Shown piece after piece: positions 1-11,285 of a stretch of DNA of 64,000 bases; the first letter of the stretch is position 1; each line of letters starts with the position of its first letter. The stretch comes from Helicostylum pulchrum. Lineage: Eukaryota > Mucoromycota > Mucoromycetes > Mucorales > Mucoraceae. Made by a program: the position numbers and the translations under genes. The notes under the pieces are model-generated. The model was given only the letters and a program-made list of their open reading frames with translations. It made no database searches and was not told where the DNA came from. Where the stretch lies: the NCBI GenBank assembly GCA_025677825.1, contig JAIXMO010000010.1, forward strand, positions 310,001 to 374,000. Direction: 5' to 3'.

Positions 1-215
1 GGAAGAAATCGCTCATATTGCGTTATATTTACCTTAAAAAAAAAACTCAGGTTATTCAAGTACTTATCTGGAGATTTTTTTTTAATATTATATCACATGA
101 GCGCTTTTCATTTTTGATTAAAAAAAAGGCTCATGTTTATTTTATCTTTTTTTCTTCCTTTTTTTTTTTGAATAAAAAACTATTTTATCTGTCTACTTTT
201 TTAAAATAATAATAA
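1..215. other. Upstream region of the F-box gene
   Basis: AT-rich sequence with several A and T homopolymers and no convincing coding frame. It probably holds the promoter and 5' leader of the gene starting at 216. Confidence 0.5.
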
Positions 216-2039
216 ATGCAAATGTCAATACAATTTGCAGCAACAGAGTTGCTTGACAATATATTTCAATTCTTACCGAGATCAAGTTTGTTAGTTTGTT
301 CTAGCGTTTGCAGGAACTGGCAATCATCGGCCCTTCGTCTCTTTTACGAGACAGTAGAGCTCTCAGAAAAGACAAAGGAGGTTTGGTTACATATGGCACA
401 TCAAACCGAAATAGCTAGAAATATTGGCATCTTTGTTAGAAAATTAACTGTAAATCTTGCGTTTTCTACCACCTTATCGCAAACTGATTTCTTACGAGTG
501 ATATCTTTTGTACCCTTTGTAAAAGCCATTGATCTAGAACTAAGTGGATATAAATTACACTACCTCAGTTATCTAAACAAAAGAAGCTCAGACTGTATTA
601 CTTATTTAGAGGATATTAGCACGGGCGACCTTTTCACAGATTATCAATTACAACAGTATTTTTTATGCGCTTACAGTTTTCGCAACTCTTTGAAACATTT
701 AACTTTAAGAAACCCTTATACCGCTTACCATATCAATGGACAATCAGGGACTGCTATCTCTTATTTAACGTCTTTTACTAACTTGGCACATGTATCTATT
801 GTTAGTGATACGCAAATAGGTAACAATGAACTGGAAAATTTATTGGAGGCGGTTCGGCTCTGTCCCAAATTGGTTAGTTTCTCTTACCGCAACAATTGTT
901 TACTGCTTCTGGATCAAGAAACATTACGGCCTTCGGAAAGCTTAAAGAATAAAAGATTGCACAATATTGAGTTACATGTACCTTGTTTAACTGAATATTA
1001 CATCAAGAATATTTTAATCCATTTCCCTACTACCTTGAAACATTTCACTGTCAACATGACGCAGACAGACTATCGCGATTGGATACAAGAGCATAATGAA
1101 TTGTTTGCCATTTACTTGGGTCTAATAAAAAGCTGGAAATTTTCGATATCTAATGATGATAAAAGAAGATACAGTATCAGTCGAAGAGTACAGGTACCAA
1201 AAAAGTTATCAAAGTTTTGGCAGTTTTTTAGATCATCAATAAGAAACAGACACCTCTTTACTACAATGAAATTCTCTTTTTTGAAATCAGAAATTAAACC
1301 CGATGTTATTATGGAACGCGATGAAAATAGCATGAGTTTGACATATAACTCTGAAAATCTAGAAGACCTTTATATGAACTTGGAAGAATTTTCTCCTGTC
1401 TACTCATCAGTGTTTGTTTCGTCATGTAATACAGACCCACTTATTAATTCAGTTGTGATTAATATTCCAGTGCATAAAGTAGATGAGCTTAATAGCAATA
1501 GGTGTGAAAAAATAATACAAACATTGAAGTCTCATTCCTGTCGTCTTCAATCACTCTCTATAATTTTGGAAAACTCAGTAAATGCAGTAGAAAACATTCT
1601 AGTTCAGCTAGAGTATCACCCAACACAGGTTTTGGAACTGCCGACTACACCCAACTACGCTTTATTAAAGAATATAGATTTTCAGGTTTTGTCAATTCAA
1701 TCAATTATCAGTACATTACCACATCTAAAGGCTCTAAAATTGATCAACTGTAAACCTGTATGGACCAACTTAAACTATTTAATTGATTTAACAGAAATAG
1801 AGCATCTATGCCAACTTGTTTTAGACTTGACTTTTCTAACTCTAGAGCAACGTCAAACCCTAATCTCAATTCAAGTAGAAATGTCGGATAACAAAGTAGC
1901 TACTTTATTATACCCATGTACCAAACAAACGACTCCTGTACGCTATTCTGTAGAGCCAATATCATGTAAACTTGAGGCTTTACCTATCATTCTTATCAAG
2001 TGTCAAACGATCGATGAAATAATATGCACATATACGTAA
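216..2039 (+). CDS. F-box protein, single exon
   Basis: A 607-residue intronless frame. Residues about 8-50 (ATELLDNIFQFLPRSSLL, then VCRNWQ) match the F-box pattern: a leucine/proline core followed by a conserved tryptophan. Such proteins bind Skp1 and recruit substrates to SCF ubiquitin ligases. The rest has leucine-rich, loosely repeated helix/strand segments resembling the degenerate LRR region of many mucoralean F-box proteins, which usually binds substrate. No transmembrane segment or signal peptide is apparent. The start used is the first of two close methionines (M1 and M3). The substrate cannot be predicted. F-box assignment is confident; LRR-like is an inference from composition. 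Confidence 0.85.
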   Translation: MQMSIQFAATELLDNIFQFLPRSSLLVCSSVCRNWQSSALRLFYETVELSEKTKEVWLHMAHQTEIARNIGIFVRKLTVNLAFSTTLSQTDFLRVISFVPFVKAIDLELSGYKLHYLSYLNKRSSDCITYLEDISTGDLFTDYQLQQYFLCAYSFRNSLKHLTLRNPYTAYHINGQSGTAISYLTSFTNLAHVSIVSDTQIGNNELENLLEAVRLCPKLVSFSYRNNCLLLLDQETLRPSESLKNKRLHNIELHVPCLTEYYIKNILIHFPTTLKHFTVNMTQTDYRDWIQEHNELFAIYLGLIKSWKFSISNDDKRRYSISRRVQVPKKLSKFWQFFRSSIRNRHLFTTMKFSFLKSEIKPDVIMERDENSMSLTYNSENLEDLYMNLEEFSPVYSSVFVSSCNTDPLINSVVINIPVHKVDELNSNRCEKIIQTLKSHSCRLQSLSIILENSVNAVENILVQLEYHPTQVLELPTTPNYALLKNIDFQVLSIQSIISTLPHLKALKLINCKPVWTNLNYLIDLTEIEHLCQLVLDLTFLTLEQRQTLISIQVEMSDNKVATLLYPCTKQTTPVRYSVEPISCKLEALPIILIKCQTIDEIICTYT

Positions 2040-3231
2040 TTTAACTTTCCCGCCATGAATGCTTTGTGGCTTATCTTTCTTTTGCAATCTATTATTAAAA
2101 TAAAATATTCTGCTTTAGTTACTCTTTTTATTATCGACGCACAACAGTGAATGCATGTCCCCTCATTGATTGGGTCATATGTTTTTGTATATTGAAAATA
2201 AAAAACGCCATTATACTTCAACAATTTATTGAAACTTATGCGTGTAGAGGATAAACCAATCACCCCGTGATGTATTGCTTTTTTTTAAAAAAAAAATCGT
2301 GTCACTTGTATGTATGCACTATGGGCGACAGATAAAAATTATAGACAGCGTTCAAGTGACATATCTGTCGTCTTTAGGCAATCGTCGATTAAGCAGCTGT
2401 ATAAGCAATGCATTATTTCTTGTTAACCCTTTTTTTAAGATAAACAACAGTTGTACATGCATGGAGAAAAATGGTCTTATGCCCAGAACGTTGGCAATTT
2501 CCTGGTAAAATTGCTACGATTTTAAAAAGGAAAAAAAAGTGTAGTAGTTAAGCGATTCTGTTAATAGCCTTGGCTAGCCAATTTATTTTCGGTTCACTGT
2601 ATTAAAATCGTAAAAAAAGAAGAAGAAATTGGAAGCATTTAACTGATAAGATGCCCACTCAGATATATATTGATTAGACATCAATTTAGCTGCCTAAAGA
2701 AAATACTATGTTTATGTAAGAACATTATACATTGCATATAAAAAAAAGTTGGCATAAACGATTTGGGTTAAAGAATCTTTGGAATTCGCGATGCAATGAT
2801 GATATAATATGTTTCCAAGTAGATGGGAAGTGCTGCACAAAACCACAGAAGAGGACACAAAATGCAATTTTATGCAATACCACAAGGTTTCCCTATATAT
2901 GCGCATGTTAAAAGAAGGTCTTAGCTTGTACTCCTGTTTTCTTTTTGGGGAATGCTTTTTTGGAATACGATCCGAGAAAAGAAAAAACAAGATCATCTCG
3001 TAATAAAAATAATTTACAAGTAATAAACTGACATGAAACTGTATTACGTGTAAATTTCTCAGTAAACAGAATCACCTGAAAAATATAAGGTAGTTTTATC
3101 AATAAGCTTTTCGAGGCTGCATGATATTTATCAATCTCTATTTGGAGATAGCTTTCTTTATATGATACAAGGTATTATTTATTATATACTATATACTAGA
3201 AAGGGGAGAAAGAGATCCTGTCTCTTTATAA
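2040..3231. other. Intergenic, no gene seen
   Basis: About 1.2 kb between the F-box gene and the 3' end of the methyltransferase gene. It is AT-rich with short stop-interrupted frames on both strands. No splice-consistent coding sequence or RNA gene was recognised. Confidence 0.5.
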
Positions 3232-4528
3232 TTAATTGAAGAAAGGTTTTTGTGCTATGGTTCTGTGCCAATTGGTATAGGCTCTGTTTCTATACCATTG
3301 TTCTGGTAATCGGTTAAGGATAGACTCGAATTTTGATTTACTAATATGTCCTTCACTTAAAAACCAAGGCTGCAAAGATTGCAATAGATCAAGCCTATGT
3401 TGTGCAGCCGCTCTAGCAAATTCTGAGCATCTCAATGTAGTCCTCTGGGTCTTTCTACAATAAAGCTTTTGGAATCCCCAGCCTAGAGGCATAGATTTAA
3501 AATCACTTTGAATTCTACGGTAACCGGTGGTAGCAGCAAATGTAGAAAGTCTTTTGGATACAAATGGGTCTTGTTGGCGGCGATAGAAATTATTGACGAC
3601 TGGTGATATATTGTTTTGTTAGCGAATGTCGATAACTATATATCATGTGCAAAAAAAAAAGTATGTAGCGCACTTACGTTTATTGATTAACAAGTTTTCA
3701 TACGTCGACGCTCTGTTCGTTTCAATGTCCTAATATAAGAAAACTACATAAGTAAACAAACTCAACTTATGGCGTGTATATATATATATTTACGGGTTCA
3801 ACCAACTCAATCCATCCACCTGGTTTTAAGATTCGAAAGTATTCTTGCATAAGTGGCGTCCAAATACTCTCAGATAAACCCCAGTTCATGTCACGTTGAA
3901 AAATATAATCAATACTAGCATCCTCAAATGGTAAATGAACTTGCCCCTCAATCGCCGTTATATCAAATAATCGAAATTGACAATTTTTGGGTTTTATGTC
4001 ACGCGGGAACGACGATTTTCTATCTAATCCAATAAACTTTGCTGACGGAAATTGGGTAGCTATTTCCATAGTCCATGTTCCAGATCCGCATCCTATATCT
4101 AAAACAACCGTATCCTTTTGAGATAATAGAGGGAGTATTGGTGCGGAGAAATCCAAGCCATCAAATGCTTCACGAAGAGTATAGTGCTGTGATACCATAC
4201 GATCTGCTTCAAAATCTTCGTCTGGAAATAAAATATCAGTACTACTGCTACTTTCATCAGAACTACGAGCAAAACTAATCGAATGGCTCATAACCGAACC
4301 CGATCGGCTTATACTGACGCCAGAATCTGCTATCGACGTTAAAACGGTTTTAGCGAAAACTTTAACAGAGTGTTGATTGACCGGACGTAACGATTCTAAT
4401 GTTTGAGACACTTTCTTTTTGACGGACAGTGATGGTTGCTCTGTAATAAGCTTATCCGAATTGTTTTTCTTTTTGGTATAGGTCTGCATTAACGTTTGAA
4501 GAATTTTATCTTTAGCAAAAAGATGCAT
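3232..4528 (-). CDS. Class I SAM-dependent methyltransferase
   Basis: Three exons on the minus strand (4528-3794, 3729-3678, 3599-3232) with introns of 64 and 78 bp give a 384-residue protein. The first 140 residues are Ser/Lys-rich and probably disordered. Residues about 140-245 form a Rossmann-type methyltransferase core: motif I VVLDIGCGSGTW, acidic motif II GLDRKS, and motif IV/V region FEDASIDYIFQRD then LKPGGWIELVEP. The last two exons continue the fold after LVEP and end FF-N. This resembles fungal methyltransferases of the LaeA/TAM class, but the substrate is unknown. An unspliced reading would end eight residues into intron 1, so splicing is needed for a complete domain. Confidence 0.85.
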
Positions 4529-5540
4529 TTTTTTTTTTTGAGAAAATAAAAGTAAAGAAAAAGAAAGAGGTCAAAGGCAAGCGATAAAAAAAAAGGGTTT
4601 ATTTTTAAAGGAGAGTCAACAACAACATGCATTGTTACACGAATAATACGCATGCCTAACACAATGATCGAATTCACAAATAAATAAATGTGCTTACATT
4701 TATTTTTGATCTCCTTTCATGTTCTTTTACTTGGCCAAACTTGTTTTCTTTAGCTTTTTTATTTTTAAAGAAAAGTTTAAAGCTATTGTGTTCTGAATAA
4801 TAATTTTTAAAAAAAAGTGAGCCCTAAAAATGTATATATAGAACTAACAAAGGGGAAGATCATAATTTGTCAACATAAAAAATTAAAAAAAGGCCAAGCC
4901 TTACCGTGCTTTTTCGGAAGCATATATAATTCAGGTCATTAGTAACAGCTAAATTTGGTACATAATTGTCAAACATATGAGAACAACAACAACAAAAATG
5001 TGGCTCTGATAATAAAAATCGTGTACCCCCATCAAAGCGTAGACTAAATTTGGAAATATTCACTTCTTTTCCCACCTAACCTTAAACAATATTTGATATA
5101 CAATAAAAGAGCTCCCAAAAAAAAGACTTTCGTACTAAATATTATAGTAACGAAAGAAATGCGAATCACAGGATTTACAATGAGCTTATTTCGCGATAAG
5201 CACGAATTTATTAGTATTTACGGGACTATGATTTCAGATAATTTATTCAGTTACATATTAATTTACTACTGTGTAAGGTTAGAGTTAGGGTTAAGATCGA
5301 AAAAATAATCTATACGGGGAAGAATTATACGAGTATAAAATATATTAAAAAAAAAACGAATGCACATTGTAGAAACTATCACTGTTTTTTATTACGCTTT
5401 ACTTATTCAGTTAAATAGTAGACATGACACTTTATCTGATCATGATTAATAAAGCACTTTTTTAGCCGCATCTAATCCATCTAAACTTATATTTTCACTA
5501 AAAAAACTGAACGAGTGATCACTGTTTTACGACGTTTTTT

Positions 5541-5690
5541 TTTTCAAAGTACGTTTTTAATTTTATATCAAAAATATATTCAAAACAATTATTTTGTATT
5601 ATCAACTTGGGTCCAAAACGCGTGTCCTGTCTCTTAATAAATTAAACCCCATTTTTCATTATAACTGCTAAAATTAGCAGTGATTTCTTA
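5541..5690 (+). repeat. Dispersed repeat, copy 1
   Basis: Similar in order and spacing to 28246-28400. The most conserved block is CTTGGGTCcaAAACGCGT followed by a T-rich spacer and ATAACTGCT...TAGCAGTGATTT. The two copies differ by scattered substitutions and small gaps, so they are old. No coding potential; identity unknown. Confidence 0.6.
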
Positions 5691-5788
5691 TGTGAGCAAT
5701 TTTTAAACTCTGGTATCTCAATGAGTTTTTTTTTTAGCTACTTATTATCCACTGTTCGATAAAAGGGGTATGTTAGATATAAGGGTAG

Positions 5789-5833
5789 ATTTCTTCCAGG
5801 TTTTGGTCACCCTTAAATAGAGCCGCTACTGTA
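5789..5833 (+). repeat. Tc1/mariner-like terminal sequence, copy 1
   Basis: Ends CTTAAATAGAGCCGCTACTGTA. Read on the minus strand this begins TACAGTAGCGGCTC, the form of a Tc1/mariner terminal inverted repeat next to a TA target. A near copy ends at 29309 and an opposite-orientation copy starts near 26148. No partner terminus was found nearby, so this may be a solo or decayed end. Confidence 0.5.
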
Positions 5834-6149
5834 TGTTAGATGAAACATTATAATACAAAAAAGCAAAAAGGTATTTTTTCTTTTTTATTAATTTTAAATA
5901 GCAAGATACGAACAACATTGTATCAGGTAAAAATACATAACACGTTTTTTTTTCTTTCCCAAACTCCTTTAAAATTGTATTAATTTGAATAAAGCTCATA
6001 TCACTTTTTGTAATATGTAATACGGCGCGATATATATGTATTGGTTTTTTTTTTATAACTGTGTAAACGCATTATTTTTTATTTTGCATAGAATAGTTCA
6101 TATAGGTAGGATGACCTACCATAAACCTACGACAGTTCAATAATTATAT

Positions 6150-6928
6150 TCACCAGTCAGCATATCCATCTTCGCGTTTGATATCTGACGATTGATCAAT
6201 ATCCATACGACTTTCTCTTTTGACGTTACGAAAGGATTCTCTTCTAGAGTAGGGCGAAGGACTACGACTATCATAGCGTCTTTTAGGTGAGTTGGATAAA
6301 CTTCGGCTTCGTCTGCTATATCTATCGTAAGAAGGAGATCTCGAGTATCTACTACTACGGTGGTAGTCTCTGCTACTTCTGCTATAATCACGATAACGTC
6401 TACTATTTCATTCATGTTAGACAACATTATGTATATATATAACCTCTATTGTCCCCACCCTATCCCCCTTATTACATCATGACCAATATAATAATGTTTG
6501 CTTACCTTCTACAATCGTCAGCTCGGTGACCAAACTCACCACAGCTATAACATTCGTTGGACAAACGATTTCTTGCCCTTTCAACGACGATGCGGGTACC
6601 ATCGATGCTCTAAAGTAATTATTATTTTAATAAAACCACCCCCTTTTTTTTAAAAAGAAGAAGAAGGTGTATATGTACGTACCAAGCCGTCTGTTCGTCT
6701 TATAGCGTAATGAGCATCATCAATATTATCGAATTGTACAAACCCAAATCCTATGCGGTTGTAAGTTCTATTTGTTCAACATACACCTATAAAAAAAGAT
6801 ATTATACCAAACCGTGTTCCTTGTTTAACTTTACAGTTTGTTATCTTTCCAAACCCGTAGAATAACTCCTCTAGGTCTCTGTCATCGAAATCATCTCTTG
6901 GTAAGCGTCCTATGAATAAAGAAGCCAT
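6150..6928 (-). CDS. SR-type splicing factor: RRM, CCHC knuckle, RS tail
   Basis: Four exons (6928-6808, 6750-6683, 6609-6506, 6402-6150) encode about 181 residues. Residues 1-75 form an RRM: RNP2-like SLFIGRL near the start and RNP1-like FGFGFVQF across the first splice junction. A zinc knuckle follows, CYSCGEFGHRADDC, and then an Arg/Ser-rich tail (SRRSRS, SPSPYSRR). This order is that of SRSF7/9G8 and plant RSZ proteins, which bind pre-mRNA, promote splice-site choice and aid mRNA export. The last exon has a tandem TAGTAG acceptor, so two isoforms differing by one residue are possible. The C-terminus ends in an acidic/aromatic segment rather than pure RS repeats. Confidence 0.92.
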
Positions 6929-7678
6929 GTTTGTATTTATTTAATTTTTGTATAAGAAAGAAGAAGAACGAAAAATATAAAAAAAAGTGGGTTTTTTTTT
7001 TTTTTTTTTTTTTTTACTCTCAAATCAGTCACATTCAAATACACTTTACTGTATAAGGTAAAGGAAGAAACAACGTCATTGATTTAATTTGCAGATAAAA
7101 AACCGGTTCGATATTTCAATTTACACATGTTTATGAGAAGCTTTTACTGAAAAAGCTCAAGATTACAGTACATACAAATTTAGTTTTTTTTTTTATAATT
7201 TGACAACTTGAAAGTGCTTGTTTAATTTCTATTCATTGATTTTTTATTAAAAAAGTGTAATTGAAGAGCAATCGTAATAAAGTATCTGTACTAATAGCAT
7301 TGATTATGTAACATGAAATACAGCCTGGACAATAATAAAATATGTCTATACGTTAAGCGGTGAGCTATGCTTTCTACGCACTTCCAAGTCTCTCAAGAGT
7401 ATTCCAAACACTCGCTAACCTTATTATCACTTATGATTTCCTCATAAATACATTAAAAGTCCAATTAACATGTGTTTCAATTCTTGTATAGCCTTTTACA
7501 TAGTAACTTTTCGCATTTATCATACATTTCCGTATACTTTTTTGTACTTGTGTATTTTTTTTTTCAAGGGTGAGCGGCATTTAAAGAAAGAAAAAAAGAG
7601 CCCTTCGAAAAAAAATTAAAAAAAGGGTAGTGACGCGGTAAGATTCACTTCTTTTCATCGCTTGTCTTTTATTTCAAC
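6929..7678. other. Divergent intergenic region
   Basis: About 750 bp between two divergent starts. It contains a long T run near 6989-7014 and pyrimidine-rich stretches that could belong to promoters. No coding or RNA gene is visible. Confidence 0.45.
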
Positions 7679-8762
7679 ATGTCTCACTTCTGTTCTGATC
7701 AAGATTTAATAAGTTTATCTAACGCCATTCTATCATGTATACCCACCAAAAGTTTAAACAAAGACCAAAAGCCTCTTGTATTGGCCATTCGAAAGTTAAA
7801 ACGATTCATTACTTCGGACGCACAAAAAATTATAACTGTAAGGTTTTTATTTCACGAAACTTTCGAGTCCTTTTTTTTTTTGTTAACTTACTATTTCTCT
7901 TGACAGTGGAATTACAATACTTTAAAAGCAAGAAACTCTAATAAAGGTTAGAAACTACTGATAGAGCATAAAAAAAAAAGCTTAAAAACTTAAATTACTA
8001 TATATAGAAATGTCAGATCCAGTGAATCAAGCATTAGTTGATTTTATGAAGGATTGTATTCTATATCATGAAGCCGTCAATAATACCAGGTAATTGATAC
8101 ATGTTCCTCGGCATAAAGCATAGAATTGACATGTTTATTTTTATATTAGTCCTCTCGATACATTATTTGATGTAAGTTAGATATATAAACGATAAAAAAA
8201 AGAGGGGAACAACAATCTCATAATAATATAGCTAGTGAAAAGGGAAACTGGACATATGACTTGGTTGCTTTGCTTAATTGGAGAAAAGCTGCCTCAATTA
8301 ATTGCAACTCGTCTTCACAAATATTTGATATTAGGCTTTGCCTACTGCACAAACCCATTCTTAAGTCCTCCAACGTAGGTATATAGGCAACTATTGTAAA
8401 AAATAAAATAAAATAATCTAATCATTCTAACTTAGTGGTTCATTAAATGACGAGCAAAAGAATATTGTCTACATGGGAGATAAAGTGTTTTCACACTTGC
8501 TAAGCATGGAAAAGAACAAACAGACTGTTATAGATTCTTTGCTTGACTTGATTGATCAATATTTTATTTGGATTAAATATAGCGAGCCTTTAACCACAGG
8601 TAAGACAGAAATAAAATACAGGTACCAAACGATATAACCAACAAATTATACTAGACATACAAAAGTATACGCTTGGATATTTCTTATCATTACCGAAAGT
8701 AGCACCCGCTTTATTTAATGGTAAATAAACAAACATTGCATTTTACCTGTATATCAACTTAA

Positions 8763-8804
<42 letters not shown>

Positions 8805-10907
8805 TTAGAGTCATGGTCACCTTTATTTAAGCGATTGTTTGAAAATATTGCTGCAGGCAGCATGTTTCTATACGAAAAAAACACATCCTCTTCCATCGTT
8901 AAGCATACATCAGGAGAAATTCAAGATATATCTACAATCTTTCCTTATTGGCTTACAACAATTGCATTTGATTCTAACGGTTTAATTATGAAGCATGCAA
9001 TGGACGTTGCCATTATGTTAGATACCTTGGGTCACGATGATAGATTAGAACTTTCTTACCTTATTCCAGTTAGTAACCTGTTTTTTTTTACTATTTCAAC
9101 GCATATACCAATTCATCTTTTTTACTAGACTGGAGATAAATCAATTTTAGACACATTAAGACCTTCATTGGAAAAGCTAGACTTAAAACCAACCTCAATC
9201 GATTTGATAGACTGGTCAATATCCTCTATGAAAAAGGGCCGCGGAGTAGACGACTTAAAGATTCCATTATTTTTATTACAATTAGTAGTGCTTAAAAAGG
9301 ATATAGACAAGGAAAGTGTAGTTGATATGTTTGTTCAATTGATTATCCGATTAGACCGACCAAAGGAAGATGAGACGTGTAATGAAGGTGCAAGGTACTT
9401 GATTCTAAGCCTAGTATCCTCTACCGAAATCAAGTGGCCTGGTATCTTCCAATTAGTATTAGAAAGTATCTTTTCAAGAGCAATTGCTATGCATATCGCA
9501 GATAGCGAAGGTTCTGTCAACGTCGAAAAGATTTTAAGCAATTTAGCAATGTTATTTGAGGAACAAAATGATGTAGCTAAGCCTGGATTCCAAGCTTTTA
9601 AAGCGTATTTGACCAGTCATTGGCGACAAGTACTTTTGTTATTTTTAAACCACCCTTCAATGGAATGTAGAGCGATGGGGTACCGTGTACTAAGAAACTC
9701 CAGGTTCTGGGAGAACGCCAATACGGTGGAAGGATGCGACGCTCAAACGATTTCCAAATTATTGATTGATGCTTGGTTCCGACACGTCAAGGGTCGATAC
9801 TTACGATTTGGACAAGAAGAAGATATCTCTGTTGTAGAAGAGCAACAAAGTCTTGTCGCTCATTGCTGTCAAAATACAGAACTGGCAAAGACGATGCTTT
9901 CGTTTGCCATTGATTGTATTCTAGGAGGAGCGTTGGAGATTTTCCCTACAGTGGATGTCAACGCTTTACAGCAAGAGAAACTAAGCTTGTATGATAAAGT
10001 TGTAAGAGAGGGGGGTCATCATCAACCTCACCATTTATTTAAAAAACCACCACAATTCGTCACTACGATTGATTTTCAAAAGCAGGAAGGAGAAGAGGAG
10101 GGTTTTATTGATGTTCGTGATAAGATTTATGTAGACAATATTGAAAGAACCGCGGCGTTATTCTTTCAGTTTGGCGAACTACCTACATTGTCATCGGATC
10201 AATACCTTGATATCAACCGTCATATATTAAATAGGCTATCTGCTATTTGGGCGCCTAATGCGGTTTCTTTGGATACATATGACGATGTTTTGCCTAGAAA
10301 TATACCTTACCAATGTGACATTGCAATTGGTAACGCATTTAAAGATCACCCTGTGTTATTCATTATCTTTGAAAAGTATACTTCTGATCATAATACTTCT
10401 ACCAAGGATTACCCAATGACAAATGATATTATTCGAAGTATCTTGGTTTATTTTATTGTATTTTGGAATATGAAGGAAGTAGTGAATATTCCTACTACTT
10501 TGAAATTTGCTACTCAGCTAGAAGAAACCACACGTCTTTTATTTCTGCTCAAACCAGTAAGTTTTTTTTTATAAAACCACGTCAATATATTAATCAGTGA
10601 ACACTTGTGGTTTTTTAAGGTATTACCTGAATTTCTAGTAAACTCCTATCATGTATTCCCTTTCATGTCAGCCAAGGATTTAGGTGATATCTTATTTCAA
10701 GTGATTTGGTATTACTTGCGCTGGTCTAATACCAATACCAATATTCCCGGTATAAAAAAAGTAGTAACCACAAACAACAATGATGAATTAACAGACAAGT
10801 GTAAAAAGAGGTTATTGACTATTTGCGAAAACCGATTAAAGGTATTAGCAAGTGCACCTACATGGCACACATCCTTAAAGACGATTATGTCAAATATTGA
10901 TATCTAA
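7679..10907 (+). CDS. Large helical protein, glomulin/Ybp2-like
   Basis: Ten exons are supported by splice signals and frame: 7679-7837, 7907-7946, 8008-8089, 8150-8171, 8232-8374, 8436-8599, 8655-8720, 8809-9068, 9129-10556 and 10620-10907. The product is about 883 residues. A shorter model starts at the in-frame ATG at 8010 (816 residues), leaving 7679-7951 as a separate 67-residue protein. The sequence is alpha-helical and repeat-like, with no catalytic motif. The C-terminal part (RSILVYFIVFWN, then FPFMSAKDLGDILFQVIWYY) resembles the glomulin/ALF4/YAP1-binding (Ybp2) family, whose members bind cullin-RING ligases or kinetochore factors. That assignment is tentative. The intron before 8809 contains an uninterrupted run of 34 T. 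Confidence 0.75.
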
Positions 10908-10972
10908 TAACAAATAAAGCCGTGACTGTCTGACCAATAAGAGGGGAAAAGTTTTTTGTTGTTGTTTCCACA

Positions 10973-11003
<31 letters not shown>

Positions 11004-11285
11004 ATTCAGATATAAATACATACTAGCGTAATTATACATATCGTCCCTCCAAAGTAAGATTGACAAGCTTTTATTTTTTATAAAGAAAAAAAAAGGTTAT
11101 AAAGTACAGCTAATAACATGTCAAATTTCAAGGCGAAATAAATTAAATAAAAAAAATAACTCAGAAAAAAAAAAACGCGTCTATATATTTTTTTTTTCTT
11201 ATTGTTCACCCCGCTTTGGTAAAAGGGAAAAAGAGTTATTGACTTAAATTGGGTAATAATTTTTATTGTTTGTTATAGATTCGAT
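10908..11285. other. Intergenic, promoter region of the JAMM gene
   Basis: AT-rich with T and A homopolymers (for example T23 near 10981). No gene is seen. It probably contains the 3' end of the upstream gene and the promoter for the gene at 11286. Confidence 0.45.

Larger units (their letters stand above)
4529..6149. other. Intergenic with dispersed repeats
   Basis: No gene is supported here. It contains one copy of a dispersed repeat (about 5541-5690) and a transposon-terminus-like sequence (about 5789-5833), listed separately. A short telomere-like string near 5275 is not tandem. Confidence 0.5.

Noticed and set aside
3767..3793. Methyltransferase ending at 3767 as a 253-residue protein
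   Set aside because: The last eight residues are TA-repeat intron; splicing adds two conserved-frame exons.
5270..5295. Telomere-like GGTTAGAGTTAGGGTTAAG
   Set aside because: Only one perfect TTAGGG unit; not tandem enough to call an interstitial telomere.
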